DNA of 14,787 nucleotides from RGIG3528 sp963649295 (GTDB lineage Bacteria; Bacillota; Clostridia; Lachnospirales; Lachnospiraceae): contig CAVJHK010000043.1 in assembly GCA_963649295.1 (NCBI GenBank), positions 1 to 14,787 on the forward strand, written 5' to 3'. The notes below the pieces were generated by a model, which did not search any database, was not told the DNA's origin, and saw only the letters and a list, made by a program, of their open reading frames with translations. Position 1 is the first letter of the stretch. Each line of letters opens with the position of its first letter. Below are positions 1 through 6,611 of this stretch, piece by piece. Made by a program: the position numbers and the translations under genes.

Positions 1-39
1 GAAATATCGTATGATAAGCAAAGAAAAAAAGGAGTGAAT

Positions 40-1215
40 ATGAAGGAAATTGAACTCAAATACGGATGCAATCCGAACCAAAAGCCGGCAAGAATTTTTA
101 TGAATGACGGTGAACTTCCGATTAAGGTGTTGTGCGGAAAGCCCGGATATATAAATTTGCTTGACGCATTCAATTCATGGCAGCTTGTAAAGGAATTAAA
201 GCATGCGACCGGATTACCGGCGGCGGCTTCGTTTAAGCATGTGTCTCCCGCAGGTGCCGCTGTCGGAATGCCGCTTAATGAAATCGAAAAAAAGATTTAT
301 TGGGTAAACGAATTTGAAACGCTTTCTCCGCTTGCGGCGGCTTATGCAAGAGCAAGAGGAGCGGACAGAATGTCAAGCTTCGGTGATTTTATCGCACTTT
401 CCGATATATGTGACCGTGACACTGCTTTACTTATAAAGCGTGAGGTTTCGGACGGAATTATAGCTCCGGGATATACGGATGCGGCACTCGAAATTTTAAA
501 GCAAAAGAAAAAAGGAAATTATGTTATAATTCAGATTGATCCGGGTTATGTTCCGGCGCCTGTGGAACATAAGGAAGTTTTCGGTGTGACATTTGAGCAG
601 GGCAGAAATGAAATCGAAATCAACAGGGAAATGTTAAAAAACATCGTTACCGAAAATAAGGAACTTCCGGAAACATCGGTTACGGATTTGATTATTGCTC
701 TTATAACGCTTAAATATACCCAGTCAAATTCTGTTTGTTATGCGGCACACGGTCAGGCAATCGGAATAGGTGCCGGACAGCAGTCGAGAATTCATTGCAC
801 AAGGCTTGCAGGACAAAAGGCCGACAACTGGTGGTTACGTCAATGTCCCAAGGTGTTAGAACTCAAATTTAAGGACAATATCGGAAGAGCGGACAGAGAT
901 AATGCAATAGATCTTTATATCGGTGATGAATCCGAGGATGTTTTGAAGGACGGCATTTGGCAAAACATATTTATAGAGCGTCCGACGGAATTTACAAAAG
1001 AAGAAAAAAAGGAATGGATAAGTGAGCATACGGGCGTTGCACTTGCATCAGATGCCTTTTTCCCGTTCGGAGACAACATAGAAAGAGCATATAAATCGGG
1101 AGTTTCATATGTGGCTGAGCCGGGCGGCTCCGTTCGTGACGAAAATGTCATAAATGCCGCAAACAGTCACAATATGACCATGTGCTTTACGGGAGTGAGA
1201 CTTTTCCATCATTAA
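40..1215 (+). CDS. purH: Phosphoribosylaminoimidazolecarboxamide (AICAR) formyltransferase, single-domain form
   Basis: This 391-residue protein should transfer a formyl group from 10-formyl-tetrahydrofolate to AICAR, the penultimate step of purine synthesis, in the cytoplasm. Family motifs seen are KYGCNPNQKPARI (residues 7-19), GYINLLDAFNSW (36-47), SFKHVSPAGAA (64-74), where K66-H67 match the catalytic Lys-His pair of AICAR transformylases, and KYTQSNSVCYA followed by GIGAGQQSR in the middle. Normal bifunctional PurH is over 500 residues and starts with an MGS-like IMP cyclohydrolase domain. Here translation starts directly at the formyltransferase part, so cyclisation must be done by another protein. 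The ATG at 40 is preferred over the GTG at 34, because the GTG lies inside the AAAGGAG ribosome binding site (28-34). The stop is followed 9 bases later by a small ORF, probably co-transcribed. The upstream operon is cut off. The family assignment is firm; the single-domain role is inferred from length. Confidence 0.92.
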   Translation: MKEIELKYGCNPNQKPARIFMNDGELPIKVLCGKPGYINLLDAFNSWQLVKELKHATGLPAAASFKHVSPAGAAVGMPLNEIEKKIYWVNEFETLSPLAAAYARARGADRMSSFGDFIALSDICDRDTALLIKREVSDGIIAPGYTDAALEILKQKKKGNYVIIQIDPGYVPAPVEHKEVFGVTFEQGRNEIEINREMLKNIVTENKELPETSVTDLIIALITLKYTQSNSVCYAAHGQAIGIGAGQQSRIHCTRLAGQKADNWWLRQCPKVLELKFKDNIGRADRDNAIDLYIGDESEDVLKDGIWQNIFIERPTEFTKEEKKEWISEHTGVALASDAFFPFGDNIERAYKSGVSYVAEPGGSVRDENVINAANSHNMTMCFTGVRLFHH

Positions 1216-1224
1216 AGGCTTATT

Positions 1225-1401
1225 ATGAACGAAAATACAGACAAATACAAAGACATAATTGAACTTGATTACAAAAAGTCAACGAAGCATAAGCACATGT
1301 CAAATCATGACCGTGCGGCGCAATTTGCACCGTTTGCCGCTTTAAGCGGCTTTGATGACGAAGTAAAAGAAGTTTCAAAGCATGCCGACGAAAAAGAATG
1401 A
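1225..1401 (+). CDS. Small YolD-like protein (58 aa)
   Basis: A 58-residue acidic/basic soluble protein starting at ATG 1225, nine bases after the purH stop, with a weak AAAGG ribosome binding site at 1214-1218. Its core, HMSNHDRAAQFAPFAALSGF (residues 24-43), matches the hallmark of the YolD-like small proteins of Firmicutes, which are often encoded next to Y-family (ImpB/UmuC-type) DNA polymerases. Typical members as I recall them are around 100 residues or more, so this one is short: it stops about 15 residues after the motif, followed by a terminator. No polymerase gene is nearby. It could be a complete minimal member or a truncated remnant. The function of the family is not firmly known to me. 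That it is coding is supported by the motif; the role is unknown. Confidence 0.7.
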   Translation: MNENTDKYKDIIELDYKKSTKHKHMSNHDRAAQFAPFAALSGFDDEVKEVSKHADEKE

Positions 1402-1414
1402 TAAAGATAAATTT

Positions 1415-1460
1415 AACCCGTGGGGAAGTAATCCGATTCCGCCACGGGTTGATTTTTTTA
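1415..1460 (+). terminator. Rho-independent terminator after purH/YolD-like ORF
   Basis: A perfect 9-bp outer stem, AACCCGTGG (1415-1423) with CCACGGGTT (1442-1450), continues as GGAA/TTCC (1424-1427 with 1437-1440) across a one-base bulge. It is followed by seven Ts at 1453-1459. It lies 13 bases after the small ORF stop and should end the purH transcript. Confidence 0.92.
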
Positions 1461-1477
1461 TTTCTGTCTGATAAAAT
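1449..1477 (+). promoter_or_regulatory. Putative sigma-A promoter of the ABC-F gene
   Basis: TTGATT (-35, 1449-1454), a 17-base spacer, and TAAAAT (-10, 1472-1477) preceded by an extended TGA element (1469-1471). The -35 box shares its first two bases with the terminator stem of the previous unit. The start point would be near 1484, giving a leader of about 50 bases. Predicted from consensus match only. Confidence 0.6.
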
Positions 1478-1533
1478 TTATTTTTTTATTGTCTTTCTTA
1501 TGACAAACGATGAAAAAGATTCAGAGGTTGCAG

Positions 1534-3522
1534 ATGATACTTTCGGTTAACAATATAAATAAAAGTTTTGGTGAAAAGAATGTTTTAAAAGACATTTCTT
1601 TTCATGTAAACGACAATGAGCATGTGGCACTGGTAGGCGTAAACGGTGCCGGAAAATCTACGCTTTTTAAAATTATAACGGGTGAAGAAGTAAGAGACTC
1701 AGGCGAAGTCATATTTGCAAAAGATACAACGCACGGATATCTGTCGCAAAATCAGAATTTGGAAAGCGAAAATACAATATATGACGAGTTATTTTTGACA
1801 AACAAAAGAGTCTTGGAACTTGATACGCAGATAAACGAGCTTCATTTAAAAATAGAAAACGAGTTTAAGATAAACGGAGAAGGCGAAGTCTTAAATCGTT
1901 TATACGAAGATTACGAAAGAAAAAATAATGAATTTGAGCGTCTTAACGGATATGCATACAAAAGCGAAGTAACCGGAATTTTAAAGGGACTCGGATTTTC
2001 GGAAGACGAATTTTCAAAGAAAATAAATACGCTTTCCGGCGGACAAAAAACGAGAGTTGCGCTCGGAAAACTGCTTCTTATGAAGCCGGATCTCATTATG
2101 CTTGACGAGCCGACAAACCATCTTGATTTGAATTCAATAGCCTGGCTTGAAAATTTCCTTGTTTCATATAAGGGAGCGGTGCTTGTGATTGCGCATGACA
2201 GATATTTTCTTGACAAGGTTGTGACGAAGGTAGTTGAAATTGAAAACGGCAGGAGTATTTGTTACCCCGGAAATTATACGGAATTTGCTCATAAAAAGCA
2301 GGAGCAGCGTGCCGCACTCCTTAAGGCATATTTAAATCAGCAGCGTGATATCCGCCAGCAGGAAGCGGTTATCGAAAAGTTAAAAAGCTTTAATCGCGAA
2401 AAATCGATAAAGCGAGCAGAATCAAGAGAGAAAATGTTAAATAAAATCGAGAGAATCGAGAAGCCTGTTGAAATCGACGATGAAATGAAAATATCGTTTC
2501 ATGCTCCCATAAAAAGCGGAAACGATGTGCTGACGGTAAAAGGGCTTTCAAAGTCGTTTGGACGTGAAAAGCTTTTTTCGGGCCTCGATTTTCAGATAAA
2601 GCGCGGTGAAAAGGTTGCGATCATCGGAAACAACGGTACGGGAAAAACAACGATTCTTAAAATAATAAACGGTGTTGTGGCGCCTGACGCAGGAACTGTA
2701 AAACTTGGCGAAAAAGTGGAAATTGCATATTATGACCAGGAGCAAAAGACTTTAAATCCCGAAAATTCGCCTTTTGAAGAAATTTCGGATGCTCATCCCT
2801 TAATGGACAATACAGATATAAGAAATATTCTTGCGGCATTTTTGTTTACGGGAGATGAGGTTTTTACACCGATTAAGAAGCTTTCGGGAGGAGAGCACGT
2901 GAGAGTGGCATTATGCCTTCTTATGCTTTCCGACGCAAATCTTCTTATCCTTGACGAGCCTACAAACCACCTTGACATAATATCAAAGGAAATACTTGAA
3001 AATGCGATAAATTCGTATAACGGAACCGTGCTTTATGTGTCTCATGACAGATATTTTATCAATAAAACGGCAACAAAAATCTATGACCTTACCAACAATC
3101 AACTGATACCTTATATAGGAAATTATGATTATTATGTCGAACATAAGGAGATTGTTGAAAAGGCATATTTAAATACGGAAACAAATGTAAAAGAAAATGT
3201 AAATAAAGGCGCCTATCCGGGACTTGGGAATCAGGGTGCGATTTCAGAAGAAAGGACCTTTGATTCCGAAGCCGGGAATAAGAATGACTGGAAGACTCAA
3301 AAAGAAAACCAGGCAATTTTGCGTAAAAAACAAAATGAAATCAAAAAGCTTGAAGAAAGAATTGCGGCACTTGAAGAAGAAGGGGCAGATATAGAACTTG
3401 AACTTCAAAATCCCGCATATTTTACGGATCATGTGAAGCTTTCGGAACTTACAAAGAAAAAGGAAAATATAGATTCGGAGCTTATTATGCTTATGGATCG
3501 GTGGGAAAAAAAGAATTCGTGA
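1534..3522 (+). CDS. ABC-F family ATPase (YdiF/Uup-like), ribosome-associated
   Basis: A 662-residue soluble protein with two ABC ATPase domains and no membrane segment, the ABC-F layout. Domain 1 has Walker A GVNGAGKST (35-43), signature LSGGQ (167-171) and Walker B LIMLDEPTNHLD (187-198). Domain 2 has Walker A GNNGTGKTT (365-373), signature LSGGE (450-454) and Walker B LLILDEPTNHLD (470-481). The charged linker at about 240-320 corresponds to the P-site tRNA interaction region. Residues 585-655 form a charged heptad-rich coiled coil at the C terminus, as in YdiF/Uup-type members. ABC-F proteins act in the ribosomal E site to relieve stalled or drug-bound ribosomes; a housekeeping role is more likely here than antibiotic resistance, but this cannot be settled from sequence alone. 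An in-frame ATG at 1510 lacks a ribosome binding site, while ATG 1534 has AGAGG six bases upstream and gives the usual N terminus. Monocistronic between two terminators. Confidence 0.93.
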   Translation: MILSVNNINKSFGEKNVLKDISFHVNDNEHVALVGVNGAGKSTLFKIITGEEVRDSGEVIFAKDTTHGYLSQNQNLESENTIYDELFLTNKRVLELDTQINELHLKIENEFKINGEGEVLNRLYEDYERKNNEFERLNGYAYKSEVTGILKGLGFSEDEFSKKINTLSGGQKTRVALGKLLLMKPDLIMLDEPTNHLDLNSIAWLENFLVSYKGAVLVIAHDRYFLDKVVTKVVEIENGRSICYPGNYTEFAHKKQEQRAALLKAYLNQQRDIRQQEAVIEKLKSFNREKSIKRAESREKMLNKIERIEKPVEIDDEMKISFHAPIKSGNDVLTVKGLSKSFGREKLFSGLDFQIKRGEKVAIIGNNGTGKTTILKIINGVVAPDAGTVKLGEKVEIAYYDQEQKTLNPENSPFEEISDAHPLMDNTDIRNILAAFLFTGDEVFTPIKKLSGGEHVRVALCLLMLSDANLLILDEPTNHLDIISKEILENAINSYNGTVLYVSHDRYFINKTATKIYDLTNNQLIPYIGNYDYYVEHKEIVEKAYLNTETNVKENVNKGAYPGLGNQGAISEERTFDSEAGNKNDWKTQKENQAILRKKQNEIKKLEERIAALEEEGADIELELQNPAYFTDHVKLSELTKKKENIDSELIMLMDRWEKKNS

Positions 3523-3542
3523 ATTACCCGTAAAAAGAGGAG

Positions 3543-3581
3543 AAGCCCATCGGGGTTTGGGAGGGAACCGGTGGGCTTTTT
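3543..3581 (+). terminator. Rho-independent terminator after ABC-F gene
   Basis: An 11-bp stem, AAGCCCATCGG (3543-3553) with CCGGTGGGCTT (3568-3578), one G-T wobble, and a 14-base loop. The Ts of the stem run on into a short T tract (3577-3581). It sits about 20 bases after the ABC-F stop. Confidence 0.9.
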
Positions 3582-3904
3582 ATATTATGAAGAATCTTGT
3601 AAGCATTTTTAATGTTTCTTTTTGGTTTCTGAATGTATAATACCATTCAAATTTGAACAGGATATGTTTCAAAAAAGAAAAAATTGTGAACGTTCTGTAT
3701 CAAATGTCAAAATTTCTTCGGCAAAGAATTTTATATCGAAAGCAGAAGCTCTTGAGCCTTGTATCATCAAATTATCGGCAAAAGATATATATGATTTGTT
3801 TTTTTCGAGTATTCACAAAAGTTACACACTTAATCGTGAAAACTATGCTATAATCATCGCATATGTTCCCGGAAAGGGAAAAAAGGTTATCGGAGGGAAA
3901 AAAA
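3582..3904. other. 323-base intergenic region upstream of the trigger-factor-like gene
   Basis: AT-rich stretch between the ABC-F terminator and the GTG start at 3905. It contains a TATAAT at 3636-3641 without a good -35 box. Four bases further on is a perfect 12-bp inverted repeat, TTCAAATTTGAA (3646-3657), which could be an operator or chance in AT-rich DNA. The likely promoter of the next gene lies at its end (3846-3854). Open frames exist here (for example from 3622), but they lack family motifs and a ribosome binding site and run into the next gene in another frame, so I call no gene. No tRNA or clear riboswitch fold was seen. Confidence 0.6.
3846..3854 (+). promoter_or_regulatory. Putative extended -10 promoter of the trigger-factor-like gene
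   Basis: TGCTATAAT: a perfect TATAAT (3849-3854) with an extended TGN element (3846-3848). No good -35 hexamer sits 16-18 bases upstream, which is tolerated by extended -10 promoters. Predicted start near 3861, leaving a leader of about 44 bases. Confidence 0.6.
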
Positions 3905-4882
3905 GTGAAAGAAGACAATTCACAATTGACAAGCGGACAGGCAAGAAGATTGGCCAAGAAGCAGGCGGCAATGCATGCGAATCGTGCGGCAAAAAGGAAC
4001 AAAACAATCGGAATTATATCGGCAGCGGTTGTACTTGCCGCATTTGTGGCTATGGTGGCGGTATCAATCGGCATAAGGATTCATGACAATATAGAAGAAG
4101 CACGTTTGCAGGCAAGTCTTATACAGGTTGTTGAGGACTATAGTGCAGGACTTGACGATGACGGATTTATAGAAGGCGTTGACGCAAACGACTATATTTC
4201 ACTTGATATGGACAAGGTTGAAAATATAGAAATTGAATATTCGAATATTGCATACAGCGATGAAGAGGTCGAATCAGATATAGAAACTTTGCTTTCCGAC
4301 AATTCGACCGATGAGATAACATATGAGGAATTTAATGACTCATTTGTAAAGGATGTTTTGGGCTCGGATCTTACGGCGGACGAATATAGGGAACAGATTA
4401 AAAAGGATAAGGAAAAGGAAAATACATTGACGGAGATTGACAATTATCTTATTAATCTTGTTGAGGTAAAGGATTTGCCGGAAGACTATGTTATAACAAT
4501 GGCCGGAAATGTCAAATATATGAATTTGACCGGACTTCAATACATAAATGCCATGTATGAAAGCATGGGTTACAGTGATCAGGGATATGAAAGCGTATAT
4601 GATTACATGGATATGGATATGGAAGAATATGAAGATTATGTGATCGAAAAAGCGAAAGAAAGTGTTCTTTCACTTCTCGTATACGAACTTGTTTATAAGC
4701 ACTTCGGTTTAACCGTAACAGATGCGGAATATGAGGAATATCTTGCGGAAAATGATATAGACGACGAAAGCTATTACGGTAAGCCTTATATTTTAAGAAC
4801 ACTGATATACAATAAGTGTGTGGAATATTTGTATGAAAATGCGGTTACGTATGCTTATGCCGTAACCGACAGTGCGGAATAA
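3905..4882 (+). CDS. Membrane-anchored trigger-factor-like protein (no RBD, no PPIase domain)
   Basis: A 325-residue protein from GTG 3905, chosen because a strong GGAGG (3892-3896) lies eight bases upstream; the frame is open further upstream without such a site. The basic N terminus (residues 1-32, rich in K/R/A) is followed by one hydrophobic segment (about 33-57), so the rest should be outside the membrane. That part is very acidic and Tyr-rich. By eye it follows the trigger factor order: a stretch like the linker after the ribosome-binding domain (YISLDMDKV, then a YSDEEVESDIETLL helix, 118-130), then directly the C-terminal chaperone-arm style sequence (FNDSFVKDVLG, 143-153; LTADEYREQIKKD; LPEDY, 191-195; FGLTVTDAEYEEYL, 267-280). 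The FKBP-type PPIase domain that normally separates these is absent. It could be an extracytoplasmic SurA/PrsA-like holdase, but this is inference. Followed by a terminator; monocistronic. That the gene is real is very likely; the relationship to trigger factor is moderately sure. Confidence 0.85.
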   Translation: MKEDNSQLTSGQARRLAKKQAAMHANRAAKRNKTIGIISAAVVLAAFVAMVAVSIGIRIHDNIEEARLQASLIQVVEDYSAGLDDDGFIEGVDANDYISLDMDKVENIEIEYSNIAYSDEEVESDIETLLSDNSTDEITYEEFNDSFVKDVLGSDLTADEYREQIKKDKEKENTLTEIDNYLINLVEVKDLPEDYVITMAGNVKYMNLTGLQYINAMYESMGYSDQGYESVYDYMDMDMEEYEDYVIEKAKESVLSLLVYELVYKHFGLTVTDAEYEEYLAENDIDDESYYGKPYILRTLIYNKCVEYLYENAVTYAYAVTDSAE

Positions 4883-4918
4883 AAAGGAATTGTTTGGATA
4901 GCAGTATATGTTTTTCTT

Positions 4919-4957
4919 AAATCCGGCGGTTTGTTGCAAACCACCGGATTTTGTGTT
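4919..4957 (+). terminator. Rho-independent terminator between the trigger-factor-like gene and thiI
   Basis: A long hairpin: AAATCCGG (4919-4926) with CCGGATTT (4944-4951), one C-A mismatch, then GGTTT (4928-4932) with AAACC (4938-4942) around the loop GTTGC. The following tract (TTGTGTTATT) is only moderately T-rich, so termination may be partial. Confidence 0.75.
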
Positions 4958-4962
4958 ATTAT
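4934..4962 (+). promoter_or_regulatory. Putative sigma-A promoter of thiI
   Basis: TTGCAA (-35, 4934-4939), a 17-base spacer, and TATTAT (-10, 4957-4962) with an extended TGT element (4954-4956). The -35 box lies in the loop and 3' arm of the preceding terminator hairpin. Predicted only by consensus. Confidence 0.5.
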
Positions 4963-5001
4963 AAAATGTAAAGCCTTATTTAAAGAATGGAGTTATAAAA
5001 G

Positions 5002-6177
5002 ATGTACCGGGCATTACTTATAAAATACGGAGAAATCGCAATAAAAGGAAAAAACAGGGGAAGTTTCGAAGCTGCTCTTGTTGAACAGATAAAAAGACAT
5101 CTTGTAAAACTTGGTGAGTACGAGGTTATAAGAGAACAGGGAAGAATATTTGTCGCTTGTCCCGAGTGTTTTGATTTTGATGAGACAATATCGGAGCTTA
5201 AGAAGGTATTCGGAATCGTCGGAATCTGTCCCGTTGTTGTATCGGAAAGCATTGAGTGGGATGATATTGTATACACAGGCGTAAATTATGTGAAGGATGA
5301 ATACGGTGACAGGGAATTTACTTTCCGTGTTGACGCAAAGCGTGCCGATAAGAGATATCCGATTACTTCACCCGAGATGTGTGCAATGATGGGCGAAAAA
5401 ATTCTTGAGAATATTCCCGTATCAAAGGTGGATTTACATAATCCCGAAGTGCATCTTATTGTTGAAGTGAGAAATAAGGCATATATTTATTCAAAAACAA
5501 TTCCGGGAGCGGGCGGAATGCCGCTCGGAACTGCGGGGCGCGCAATGCTTCTCTTGTCCGGAGGAATCGACAGCCCTGTTGCGGGATATATGATATCAAA
5601 GCGCGGTGTGGAAATTGAAGCCACATATTTTCATGCACCGCCGTATACAAGCGAAAGAGCAAAGCAAAAGGTTGTGGATCTTGCAAAGATAATCAGCGCT
5701 TATACGGGTCCAATAAAATTAAATATTGTAAATTTTACTGACATCCAATTGTATATCTACGATAAGTGTCCCGCAGAGCAGGGGACGATTATCATGAGAA
5801 GATATATGATGAGAATAGCGGAAGAATTTGCAAAAAACAATAAATGTAACGGACTTGTGACAGGGGAAAGCATAGGGCAGGTTGCAAGTCAGACAATGCA
5901 GTCGCTTGAATGCACAAATGCGGTATGTACATTGCCCGTATACAGACCTTTGATAGCTTTTGACAAGCAGGATATCGTCGATATTTCACAAAAAATCGGA
6001 ACTTTTGAAACATCGATTCTGCCTTATGAGGACTGCTGCACGATTTTTGTTGCAAAACATCCGGTAACTCATCCGATACTTTCTTCGATCGAAAAATCTG
6101 AAGGAAAACTTGCAGAAAACATAGAAACGCTTGTGAAACAAGCAATTGATACCACAGAAACAATTATTTGCGAATAA
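5002..6177 (+). CDS. thiI: tRNA 4-thiouridine synthase ThiI (no rhodanese domain)
   Basis: A 391-residue cytoplasmic enzyme that adenylates U8 of tRNA and receives sulfur to form s4U8; in some organisms it also serves thiamine thiazole synthesis. Seen in order: an N-terminal ferredoxin-like region (1-60), a THUMP domain (about 61-165; FTFRVDAKRADKRYP, 106-120), and the PP-loop adenylation domain with LLSGGIDSP (184-192), GESIGQVASQT (288-298) and PYEDCCTIF (341-349). The Cys pair C345-C346 lies where the disulfide-forming core cysteine of E. coli ThiI is expected. The C-terminal rhodanese domain of the E. coli protein is missing, as in Bacillus subtilis ThiI, which takes sulfur from a dedicated NifS-type cysteine desulfurase. 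No desulfurase gene is seen within this window. The ATG at 5002 has GGAG (4989-4992) nine bases upstream. It is the only gene between its promoter and a convergent neighbour. Confidence 0.96.
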   Translation: MYRALLIKYGEIAIKGKNRGSFEAALVEQIKRHLVKLGEYEVIREQGRIFVACPECFDFDETISELKKVFGIVGICPVVVSESIEWDDIVYTGVNYVKDEYGDREFTFRVDAKRADKRYPITSPEMCAMMGEKILENIPVSKVDLHNPEVHLIVEVRNKAYIYSKTIPGAGGMPLGTAGRAMLLLSGGIDSPVAGYMISKRGVEIEATYFHAPPYTSERAKQKVVDLAKIISAYTGPIKLNIVNFTDIQLYIYDKCPAEQGTIIMRRYMMRIAEEFAKNNKCNGLVTGESIGQVASQTMQSLECTNAVCTLPVYRPLIAFDKQDIVDISQKIGTFETSILPYEDCCTIFVAKHPVTHPILSSIEKSEGKLAENIETLVKQAIDTTETIICE

Positions 6178-6207
6178 AAACAAAAGCGGCATTAAAAAAT
6201 GCCGCTT
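6171..6207 (-). terminator. Terminator of the HPr-like gene (minus strand)
   Basis: A perfect 9-bp stem, AAGCGGCAT (6184-6192) with ATGCCGCTT (6199-6207), and a 6-base loop. The T-rich tail (TTTTGTTTTTATT) follows the stem on the minus strand, so it works for the HPr-like gene. On the plus strand no T tract follows, so thiI would be stopped poorly. Confidence 0.85.
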
Positions 6208-6246
6208 AAGGTAAAGCCCAAAGTTTTAACGAAGAAAAGCCTTGCC

Positions 6247-6477
6247 TTATATTATATAAGGAGCAAGAGCCTTCTTAATCTCTTCGACATTGTCATCCGC
6301 ATGGATGTTTAAGTCGATTGCCTTTGAAAGATCAAGGCTGAAGATACCCATGATGGACTTTGCATCAATGACATATCTTCCGGATACAAGATCAAAATCA
6401 GAATCAAATTTTGTAATTTCATTCACAAATGATTTTACCTTGTCAATAGAGTTTAACGAAATCTTGACTGTGGTCAT
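6247..6477 (-). CDS. HPr/Crh-like protein with Ser46 site but no phosphorylatable His15
   Basis: A 76-residue protein, slightly shorter than HPr (about 85-88). It aligns with B. subtilis HPr without gaps at an offset of five: KSIMGIFSL (40-48) matches KSIMGVMSL around regulatory Ser46, with S41 in that place, and KFDSDFDL matches KYDADVNL. The catalytic GIHARPA segment is lost: S10 stands at the position of His15 and D12 at Arg17. It therefore cannot relay phosphate from Enzyme I, but could be a target of HPr kinase/phosphorylase, as is Crh (which has Gln15), and so have a purely regulatory role in carbon catabolite control. That role is inferred. Transcribed alone, opposite to both neighbours. 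A strong AGGAGG lies eight bases before the ATG, with a promoter at 6512-6540 and a terminator behind it. Confidence 0.88.
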   Translation of the reverse strand: MTTVKISLNSIDKVKSFVNEITKFDSDFDLVSGRYVIDAKSIMGIFSLDLSKAIDLNIHADDNVEEIKKALAPYII

Positions 6478-6511
6478 ATAATTATCCTCCTGTTTGTCAG
6501 ATTATGACTGT

Positions 6512-6540
6512 ATAGTAATATTTTTTTATTTAAAAATCAA
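6512..6540 (-). promoter_or_regulatory. Putative sigma-A promoter of the HPr-like gene
   Basis: Read on the minus strand: TTGATT (-35, 6540-6535), a 17-base spacer, and TACTAT (-10, 6517-6512). It lies in the very AT-rich divergent intergenic region 6478-6611 shared with mtaB. On the plus strand, TTAACA (6550-6555) is a possible -35 for mtaB, but no convincing -10 box pairs with it. Confidence 0.6.
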
Positions 6541-6611
6541 TATACAATATTAACAAAAAAATTAAAAAAAAGTTATTTAAAAATATATGCTTATTCAGAA
6601 AGAAAATATAA

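Noticed and set aside
1534..3522. Possible antibiotic-resistance ABC-F gene
   Set aside because: Linker length and C-terminal coiled coil fit housekeeping YdiF/Uup-like members, and nothing in the surroundings suggests mobility; resistance cannot be claimed from this sequence.
3622..4086. Open frame of 154 codons upstream of and overlapping the trigger-factor-like gene
   Set aside because: No family motif, no ribosome binding site, it spans the predicted promoter at 3846-3854, and its second half is another frame of the real gene at 3905, giving an unnatural Cys/Gly-rich sequence.
6290..6481. Plus-strand open frame over the HPr-like gene
   Set aside because: Antisense shadow of the HPr-like gene, which has a strong RBS, promoter and terminator on the minus strand.
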